Of a stretch of DNA of 19,240 nucleotides, positions 14,699 through 19,240 are shown piece after piece. The position numbers were made by a program, and so were the translations under genes. Within the stretch, counting starts at the first letter, position 1. The number at the start of each line of letters is the position of its first letter. Below the pieces are notes generated by a model. The model searched no databases. It saw nothing but the letters and a program-made list of their open reading frames with translations, and was not told the DNA's origin. The stretch is from Lachnospiraceae bacterium (lineage in GTDB: Bacteria; Bacillota_A; Clostridia; Lachnospirales; Lachnospiraceae). The stretch lies in contig JAFSFU010000214.1 in the NCBI GenBank assembly GCA_017435025.1, forward strand, positions 1-19,240, written 5' to 3'.

Positions 14699-14727
14699 AG
14701 TATAGCATTTTTCTTTCGCAATCACAA
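14699..14727 (-). promoter_or_regulatory. Promoter of the alanyl-tRNA editing gene
   Basis: Minus strand: extended -10 TGC-TATACT (14704-14699), 17-base spacer, -35 TTGTGA (14727-14722). A short inverted repeat AATTC-CACA-GAATT (14726-14739) abuts the -35. Confidence 0.62.
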
Positions 14728-14816
14728 TTCCACAGAATTAATTTTTAAAACAGGAAATAATGACAAGCAGCCTTACATATCATGAACTGTAAACAAAATT
14801 TCTGGAGGCTTATATC

Positions 14817-15044
14817 ATGAGTGATTTAGCTGCAACAAATTGTGGATGTGGATGCGAACAGACAAACAACGGATGTGGCAACAACATCATCTGGATTCTC
14901 CTTCTTCTTTGCTGCTGCGGCGGCGGACATAACGGATGCGGTCATGGCGGCTGTGGCTTTGGCAACGACAACTGCATCTGGATCATTCTTCTCCTTTACT
15001 GCTGCGGCGGTTGGGGAAATAACGGCGGCGGTTTCTGCTGCTAA
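14817..15044 (+). CDS. Small Gly/Cys-rich protein with internal duplication
   Basis: A 75-residue protein with 14 Cys and 19 Gly. Two hydrophobic blocks repeat with a 29-residue offset: IIWILLLLCCCGG at 24-36 and CIWIILLLYCCGG at 53-65, each followed by Gly/Asn/His-rich sequence; it ends F-C-C. RBS GGAGG 8 bases before the ATG, so it is a real gene despite the odd composition. It resembles short high-cysteine proteins that annotation pipelines call chorion-class in Lachnospiraceae; no function is known to me. The Cys/Gly make-up would suit a cross-linked surface or spore-coat component or a metal binder, all of which is speculation. The promoter is unclear. Confidence 0.82.
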   Translation: MSDLAATNCGCGCEQTNNGCGNNIIWILLLLCCCGGGHNGCGHGGCGFGNDNCIWIILLLYCCGGWGNNGGGFCC

Positions 15045-15050
15045 AAAACC

Positions 15051-15075
15051 GGGGTACTGTGTTTTACAGTACCCC
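15051..15075 (-). terminator. Hairpin terminator, best on the minus strand
   Basis: GGGGTACTGT-GTTTT-ACAGTACCCC, 10-bp perfect stem. On the minus strand it is followed by GG and TTTTTT; on the plus strand only by CATTT. It therefore best serves the small minus-strand gene at 15089-15208, and may also stop plus-strand transcripts of the Gly/Cys-rich gene. Confidence 0.85.
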
Positions 15076-15088
15076 CATTTAATATCGT

Positions 15089-15208
15089 TCATTTCTGAGA
15101 CGTTCTTGGCTTTTCTCTATCCTTCTCCTTCCTTATCTGTTTTTCGTCTTCGCATGCCTCATCAATTTCATAAACTGTATTCCCATCTATGATCAGTTTA
15201 CTTTCCAT
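15089..15208 (-). CDS. Small protein of 39 residues, unknown
   Basis: The reading frame begins MESKLIIDGNTVYEIDE and continues with a highly charged tail rich in Lys, Glu, Asp and Arg that ends PRTSQK. A strong AAGGGGG ribosome site precedes the ATG, a TATAAT -10 box lies at 15236-15231 about 23 bases before the start codon, and a perfect terminator with six T residues follows 13 bp after the stop. Promoter, ribosome site, frame and terminator in the right order make this a real gene although it is below usual length cut-offs. No membrane segment or signal peptide; one Cys (residue 19). I do not recognise the family. It lies divergently to the two small paralogues at 15332 and 15772. Confidence 0.7.
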   Translation of the reverse strand: MESKLIIDGNTVYEIDEACEDEKQIRKEKDREKPRTSQK

Positions 15209-15230
15209 ATTCATTCCCCCTTATTCTTCC

Positions 15231-15236
15231 ATTATA
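15231..15236 (-). promoter_or_regulatory. -10 box of the 39-residue gene
   Basis: TATAAT on the minus strand, 23 bases before the ATG at 15208; the -35 is weak. Predicted start near 15224, leaving a very short leader that holds the AAGGGGG ribosome site (15213-15219). Confidence 0.45.
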
Positions 15237-15278
15237 TTCAAATTTTCATCAGCGGTACTTTTCTATCCTTAATTTTTC

Positions 15279-15308
15279 ATCATCTTCTACCAAACGATCT
15301 CATATACT
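15279..15308 (+). promoter_or_regulatory. Sigma-E-like promoter of the small paralogue pair
   Basis: ATCATCTT (15279-15286), 14-base spacer, CATATACT (15301-15308). The B. subtilis mother-cell sigma-E pattern is about GTCATATT, 13-15 bases, CATACANT; the match is 6 of 8 and 7 of 8. A sigma-A reading (TATACT at 15303) has no acceptable -35. Short motifs of this kind arise by chance, so this is a suggestion. Confidence 0.4.
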
Positions 15309-15331
15309 GTTTCAGAAAAGGAGGCGATCAA

Positions 15332-15763
15332 TTGAACGAAAAAAACATGAAATTAACGGACCTGGATTACGCCACTGCCAGTCATCATCTTCAAATGCTC
15401 AAGGCAGCGATTCCATACATGGAAGTTCCACAACAAAAAAAGTTCGCATTGTTTATCAAATGGAACGAATTCAAACGGACTATGGACTTTTTTGATACCA
15501 ATGACGAAGGAATGATGAGTGTCTGTTCTCTGGATTCTGCACAGACATCCCCTGTAGACATGCTGGCTGCGGTGAAACCTTATGCCAACCAAAAAGAACA
15601 GGAATTTATCGATCTTTTATCCGGTATTTTAGCCGGAAGATCACAACTCTCGAACGGCCGCTCTCCAATGACAATGGAACAGATAATCTCGTTTCTTCCA
15701 CCGGAACAGCAAACACGCATGGAAACACTGCAGATGTTCATGCAGACTATTGGTCAATTATAA
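15332..15763 (+). CDS. Hypothetical small cytoplasmic protein (upstream paralogue)
   Basis: A 143-residue soluble protein with no signal peptide or membrane span, predicted mostly helical. It starts at TTG (15332): GGAGG lies 8 bases upstream, while the next ATG (15347) is too far from it. Visible parts are a helical block at 12-50 (HHLQMLKAAIPYMEVPQQKKFALFIKWNEF), a variable middle, a second helix with KEQEFIDLLSGIL, and an end block LPPEQQTRMETLQMFM. These blocks align in order with the next gene, 8 bp downstream. I do not recognise the family. The sigma-E-like promoter hints at sporulation, without further support. Confidence 0.82.
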   Translation: MNEKNMKLTDLDYATASHHLQMLKAAIPYMEVPQQKKFALFIKWNEFKRTMDFFDTNDEGMMSVCSLDSAQTSPVDMLAAVKPYANQKEQEFIDLLSGILAGRSQLSNGRSPMTMEQIISFLPPEQQTRMETLQMFMQTIGQL

Positions 15764-15771
15764 GGAGGTTT

Positions 15772-16071
15772 ATGAATACAAAAAGCAAATACCGTAATTG
15801 GAATCATGATCCCCGCCTAAAAAGTATTTCACCCGAACGGCTCCGTTCACTAAGTGAAATGGCTGAAACACTTAACAATACACCTCAGAACCAAAAAATG
15901 GCCACATTTTTGTCTTTCCAAAAAAATTTCATCTCCGGAGGAGAGAACTTCTCAGAAACAGAACGAGAACTGCTAATCTCCGTATTGTCTGAAAATCTAT
16001 CTCAGGAGGATAAAAAAAGAATGGAAATGATACAGAAACTTTCTGCTCAGATGCGGTCAAAAGAAACATAA
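15772..16071 (+). CDS. Hypothetical small cytoplasmic protein (downstream paralogue)
   Basis: A 99-residue soluble, helical, charged protein. GGAGG lies about 3-4 bases before the ATG within the 8-bp gap, so it is co-transcribed with the gene before it. It shares a block order with that protein: PQNQKMATFLSFQKNF against PQQKKFALFIKWNEF, TERELLISVLSENL against KEQEFIDLLSGIL, and LSQEDKKRMEMIQKL against LPPEQQTRMETLQMF. The short intervening stretch explains its smaller size. The N-terminus (KYRNWNHDPRLKSISPERL) is basic. Function unknown; the pair may form a heteromer. Ends 7 bp before a strong terminator. Confidence 0.8.
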   Translation: MNTKSKYRNWNHDPRLKSISPERLRSLSEMAETLNNTPQNQKMATFLSFQKNFISGGENFSETERELLISVLSENLSQEDKKRMEMIQKLSAQMRSKET

Positions 16072-16078
16072 TACATCA

Positions 16079-16126
16079 AAAGAGAGGCGATACCGGTATT
16101 CACCCACACCAATATCGTCTCTCTTT
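16079..16126. terminator. Bidirectional terminator between convergent genes
   Basis: AAAGAGAGGCGATA pairs with TATCGTCTCTCTTT (14 bp including one G-U) around a 20-base loop. T-rich sequence follows on the plus strand (CATTTATTCC) and TTTTGATG on the minus strand. It lies 8 bp after the plus-strand stop and 4 bp after the minus-strand stop. Confidence 0.85.
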
Positions 16127-16129
16127 CAT

Positions 16130-17029
16130 TTATTCCTCGCATACAGTTTCTTGTCCTGTTAAGCTTTCCAGGCTATCTGAAATAATCACTCTAGTATTCT
16201 CATCCAGGGACTGAACCAGAATACGCATATACTGTTCCGGAATCTGCAGACCACAGAAGGTTCCATCGTTATTCTCCATCTGCAGGCAGTTCACCACTAG
16301 AGCCGGGTAACCCGTTCCCTCCATTTCCGGCTTTAGAATCATGCCATAATTACAGAAAGTCTTTAAACTCTCCATTTTGATTCCGGAAATTGGCTGTTCT
16401 TCTCTTTTGTAAACAGTCACAATGTTTCCAAACAATTCGTCTGAAGGGTCCAAGCACCAATAGTCATTGGTTGTTAAATACTGATATGGAAGAAGACTGC
16501 CAGGATTCTCTTTTACACCAAATGTCGCCTGTGGTGAATAAACTCCATAAGTAATCTCTTTTCCATTCAGCATATCACCGGAAAGAAAACCTTCTACCGA
16601 AAAGAATTCTTCCCATTCACCCATTTCATTTCTAGAAAAATATACCAGACGGGATTTGCCGGTTATATCCAGCTCTTTTTTCGGTTTCTCAACATTCTTC
16701 TCGAGAGCATTCTTTTCCGCACACACTTCCTGCTTTGGCAAATCATCAGGGTTCTCTTTATCTAAATTATTGATTACTAGAACCAAACTGTTAACGCCCT
16801 CTCCAATGCCCAGGTCTTCAATCCACTGTCCCTTATCCTGCTTCGTTTTCCATCCAAGATCTGCATGAACTTCAGTATTATCGATCAGATCAGAATTTAA
16901 AGTAATAGTATCTATAGCAGGCTCCGTTTCCATTGCCAATGTGTTTGCCGCAAACACCTGCATTCCAGATGTCATCAACATCATTGCAGACAAAAACAAC
17001 GTAAAAATATGGTTAAAATGCTTTCGCAT
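16130..17029 (-). CDS. Secreted L,D-transpeptidase-like protein, catalytic site altered
   Basis: A 299-residue protein with a signal peptide (cleavage likely after VFA, residue 27). Residues about 118-285 follow the YkuD L,D-transpeptidase fold of clostridial enzymes: G-E-W-E-E-F-F-S-V-E-G, then I-T-Y-G-V-Y-S-P-Q-A-T-F-G-V-K (where active enzymes read T-P-x-G-x-Y), T-T-N-D-Y-W, and the C-terminal A-L-V-V-N-C and D-G-T-F-C-G-L-Q-I-P-E. In active enzymes these last two are F-L-H-C and G-C-V-A-I-P-E. So the catalytic His position is Asn247 and the nucleophile Cys position is Gly260, with a Cys one residue early (259). It is probably a non-catalytic relative acting in or at the wall. RBS AAGGAG about 6 bases before the ATG. 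Strong promoter with a palindrome over the start site. Confidence 0.78.
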   Translation of the reverse strand: MRKHFNHIFTLFLSAMMLMTSGMQVFAANTLAMETEPAIDTITLNSDLIDNTEVHADLGWKTKQDKGQWIEDLGIGEGVNSLVLVINNLDKENPDDLPKQEVCAEKNALEKNVEKPKKELDITGKSRLVYFSRNEMGEWEEFFSVEGFLSGDMLNGKEITYGVYSPQATFGVKENPGSLLPYQYLTTNDYWCLDPSDELFGNIVTVYKREEQPISGIKMESLKTFCNYGMILKPEMEGTGYPALVVNCLQMENNDGTFCGLQIPEQYMRILVQSLDENTRVIISDSLESLTGQETVCEE

Positions 17030-17063
17030 GAGTATCTCCTTCGTATAGAATGATTCAACATTC

Positions 17064-17080
17064 TGTTATCACAGATAACA
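17064..17080. promoter_or_regulatory. Palindromic operator candidate over the start site
   Basis: TGTTATC-ACA-GATAACA, perfect 7-bp arms with a 3-base centre. It touches the -10 box and covers the predicted +1 (about 17073), a typical repressor position. It could also fold at the 5' end of the mRNA. Confidence 0.5.
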
Positions 17081-17108
17081 TTCTACCATATTTTGTGGTC
17101 TTTGTCAC
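17080..17108 (-). promoter_or_regulatory. Promoter of the L,D-transpeptidase-like gene
   Basis: Minus strand: -35 GTGACA (17108-17103, 5 of 6), 17-base spacer, -10 TAGAAT (17085-17080, 5 of 6). The best sigma-A style promoter of the window. Confidence 0.75.
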
Positions 17109-17168
17109 CGAAAAATTGGATTAGCCTGATTTTTGCCACAATTGATATTTCATTCAGTATTATAAAAC

Positions 17169-17227
17169 AAAATCGGTGTAGCACGGATGAACTTCGAAAA
17201 CGAAGCTTATCTTTGTACACCGATTTT
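17169..17227 (-). terminator. Long hairpin terminator of the S9 peptidase gene
   Basis: Perfect 12-bp outer arms (AAAATCGGTGTA and TACACCGATTTT) enclose a second hairpin CTTCG-TTTT-CGAAG. On the minus strand TTTTGTTTTAT follows. It lies 32 bp after the stop at 17259. Confidence 0.8.
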
Positions 17228-17258
17228 CGCTATATAATTACTAAATTAAATATCCTTT

Positions 17259-19238
17259 TTATTTAAGATACTTCTCAAACCAGTTCACCATCTCGGTAAG
17301 TCTTCTTACTCTGTGAGTTGGTTTACCGGAACGGGAAAGTTCATGGTTCTCACCGTGGAACAGGCACATTCTTGTCTCTGTACCGAAGAACTTCAGTGCG
17401 GAGAACATCTGAATCGCATCACCCATCCAGCAGCGATAGTCCTCGTCCGCCTGAATGAACAGAGTCGGAGTCTTCGCCTTGTTTGCATATTTAAGCGGAG
17501 AATGTGTCCACATCTTATCCGGTGTATTCCACGGATCTGCCTTGATCTGATCCATATTGAAATAGTAACCGATATCGGTTGTCATACACTTGGATACCCA
17601 GTTGGAGATACTTCTTTGGGAACAAGCAGCTGCGAAACGATCCGTATTACCAACGATCCAGTTGGTTAAGAATCCGCCGTAGCTTCCGCCCATAACACCG
17701 ACACGTTTTGTATCGATCTGCGGATACATCTTTAATACCTCGTCAGTCAATGCCATGCACTGATCAAAGTCAATGCTGCCATGTCTGCCGGAGAGATCTG
17801 CAAACGCATTTCCGCGGCCGTCACTGCCTACCGGGTTTGTAAAGAATACAAAGTATCCCATATTGGCAAACATCTGCATCTCATGGAAGTAAACCGGACC
17901 AAATACGGCTCTCGGACCACCGTGGATGGTCAGAAGACCCGGGTAAGACTTGTTCGGATCATAGTCGAGTGGTTTGATCACATAACCGTCAAGCTCAATA
18001 TCTTTATGGTAGAATGTAAATTCTTCAACCGGGCAAACCGCTCTCTCAGCCATCAGCTCATCATTAAAGGAAGTTAACTTCTTTTCTTCTTTCCCATTGA
18101 AGCTGTAGATTTCAGAGATGCCCATATCACGCATACCGCTGAAGTAGAACATATCACCGTGTTTTTCGATATTGCCGATAATACCCTGTCTGTCGATCAG
18201 AGTCTTCATATTACCTTCTGCGTCGAAGCTTCTTAAAACGGTATTCTTTCTTGTAGTTGCAAGGAAATACATGCACTTGTCATCATGGAGTGCATCCGTA
18301 CCATCTGCAAACTTACAGTCACAGCCCATTGTGTTATGTACACTGTCATCGTAATCGGAAACAAGGCTGATTTTTCCATTTTCTACTGTATAAAGCTTGC
18401 AGTTCTCATTGCAGCCGTACATCTTCATATCGGAACCGAAGAACAGAACTTTACCGCCAAGGATACAAGCATAATCCACTTTCATATCCTTCTGCTCTAC
18501 CAGTGTCTCAACAGAATCTGCATTGAGATCATAGCACTTCAAGCTCTGGTATAAATCCTTCTTATCTGTATAGAGGTTGCCTACATAGAGAACCTTATCG
18601 CCCTCAACCCAGAAAGCTTCTACGTTCTCATAATCAGCACTGACAATCTTATCTTCACCTGTCTTCATATCGTAAATGCAAAGACGTGCTCTCATCTTAT
18701 TTACGATACCCTGACCGTTCGCCCAGAATGGAAGCTCATCAAATACTTCGTAATCTTTCTCATCGTTCCAGGCTTTCATAGCTTCTTTCTTTTCATCATC
18801 AGCCATAAGAGCAAAGTTCGGTTTATTGTAGTCATATTTCACAGTCATAACCAGCTTATCACCAGCCAGTTTCATTTTTGCAACCTTACGCGGAACTGCA
18901 AACGCAAACTCAGCCTCACCGCCGTTTACATTGATCTTATAGAAGCATGTCCAATCTTCACCATTTTTGATCTTTTCTGCATAAGCCTTTTCACGGTTAG
19001 AAACGAAGAGTACAGTCTCACTGTCAAGCCAGATGAAATTTCTCTCCTTCTTACCGTTTGTCAGCTTTTTATACTCACCGCTTTCCATATCCATAACCCA
19101 AAGGCAGGAATCATAGCAGTTATCTTCCATATTTACATTTACCACCGGAATCACACCGTGTTTTCCATCCGGAGACACGCTCATACAGGTCGGGTAATTG
19201 TAGTACGCAAAGTCATTAATGCCGATATGTTTCATCAT
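17259..19238 (-). CDS. S9-family serine peptidase (acylaminoacyl-peptidase/DPP-like)
   Basis: Prolyl-oligopeptidase-superfamily enzyme of 659 residues. Residues about 1-400 form the beta-propeller made of repeats such as D-M-E-S-G-E and D-M-K-T-G-E-D. Residues about 405-659 form the alpha/beta hydrolase with L-L-T-I-H-G-G-P-R (436-443), the nucleophile elbow G-G-S-Y-G-G (Ser519), the acid in A-D-E-D-Y-R-C (Asp600) and H-G-E-N-H-E (His632). The triad is complete. It probably trims N-terminal residues, dipeptides or acylated residues from peptides. No signal peptide, so cytoplasmic. The start may be either of two adjacent ATGs (19238 or 19235); only 2 bases precede them in the window, so the ribosome site cannot be judged and a longer N-terminus is not excluded. 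Ends with its own hairpin terminator. Confidence 0.92.
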   Translation of the reverse strand: MMKHIGINDFAYYNYPTCMSVSPDGKHGVIPVVNVNMEDNCYDSCLWVMDMESGEYKKLTNGKKERNFIWLDSETVLFVSNREKAYAEKIKNGEDWTCFYKINVNGGEAEFAFAVPRKVAKMKLAGDKLVMTVKYDYNKPNFALMADDEKKEAMKAWNDEKDYEVFDELPFWANGQGIVNKMRARLCIYDMKTGEDKIVSADYENVEAFWVEGDKVLYVGNLYTDKKDLYQSLKCYDLNADSVETLVEQKDMKVDYACILGGKVLFFGSDMKMYGCNENCKLYTVENGKISLVSDYDDSVHNTMGCDCKFADGTDALHDDKCMYFLATTRKNTVLRSFDAEGNMKTLIDRQGIIGNIEKHGDMFYFSGMRDMGISEIYSFNGKEEKKLTSFNDELMAERAVCPVEEFTFYHKDIELDGYVIKPLDYDPNKSYPGLLTIHGGPRAVFGPVYFHEMQMFANMGYFVFFTNPVGSDGRGNAFADLSGRHGSIDFDQCMALTDEVLKMYPQIDTKRVGVMGGSYGGFLTNWIVGNTDRFAAACSQRSISNWVSKCMTTDIGYYFNMDQIKADPWNTPDKMWTHSPLKYANKAKTPTLFIQADEDYRCWMGDAIQMFSALKFFGTETRMCLFHGENHELSRSGKPTHRVRRLTEMVNWFEKYLK

Positions 19239-19240
19239 TA

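Noticed and set aside
1..19240. Mobile elements, CRISPR arrays, tRNA or rRNA genes
   Set aside because: No transposase, integrase, terminal inverted repeats with target duplication, regularly spaced repeats or RNA-gene folds were seen on either strand.

Overview
The window looks like chromosomal DNA from an anaerobic, low-to-moderate GC, Gram-positive bacterium, most likely a Lachnospiraceae-type clostridium. The reasons are a single-chain pyruvate:ferredoxin oxidoreductase of 1179 residues, a VanW-family wall protein, a YkuD-like secreted protein of the clostridial type, a DmpA peptidase, strong AGGAGG ribosome sites and short intergenic regions with clear intrinsic terminators. Nothing points to a phage, plasmid, insertion sequence, CRISPR array, tRNA or rRNA.

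Positions 1-5384 (all minus strand) form a pyrimidine and nucleoside salvage block. One operon reads deoB (phosphopentomutase), cdd (cytidine deaminase), pdp (pyrimidine-nucleoside phosphorylase), a CRP/FNR-type regulator, and the first 28 codons of a lipoprotein that runs off the left edge (possibly the binding protein of a nucleoside ABC transporter). Upstream lie two further single-gene units, upp (uracil phosphoribosyltransferase) and a DUF1097 membrane protein. Together the named enzymes take cytidine and uridine to uracil plus (deoxy)ribose-1-phosphate, move the sugar phosphate to the 5-phosphate, and return uracil to UMP.

The main observation is that all three promoters of this block carry the same inverted repeat, AAGGAC-N4-GTCCTT. 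It is centred exactly 29.5 bases upstream of the first base of a good -10 box each time, which is about -41.5 from the start site. That is the classic class II activator position of CRP/FNR proteins, and the -35 boxes are poor. The obvious candidate regulator is the CRP/FNR gene inside the deo operon, whose recognition helix departs from CRP at key contact residues. I see no such site at the other promoters in the window.

Positions 5490-9194 hold nifJ/por with its terminator and promoter. Positions 9260-11382 hold a VanW-family membrane-anchored protein. A plus-strand PHP phosphoesterase (11496-12344) meets, tail to tail with a 40-bp overlap, a minus-strand pair: a DmpA-type peptidase and, upstream of it, a stand-alone alanyl-tRNA editing protein (12305-14666).

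Positions 14817-16126 contain small genes of unknown role: a 75-residue Gly/Cys-rich peptide with an internal duplication, a 39-codon minus-strand gene ending at its own terminator, and two adjacent, apparently paralogous small proteins behind a promoter that resembles a sporulation sigma-E site. Positions 16130-17029 encode a secreted L,D-transpeptidase-like protein that has lost its catalytic His and Cys positions, behind a strong promoter with a perfect palindrome over the start site. The right edge (17259-19238) is an S9-family serine peptidase. Functions are assigned from motifs recognised by eye; no database search was run.
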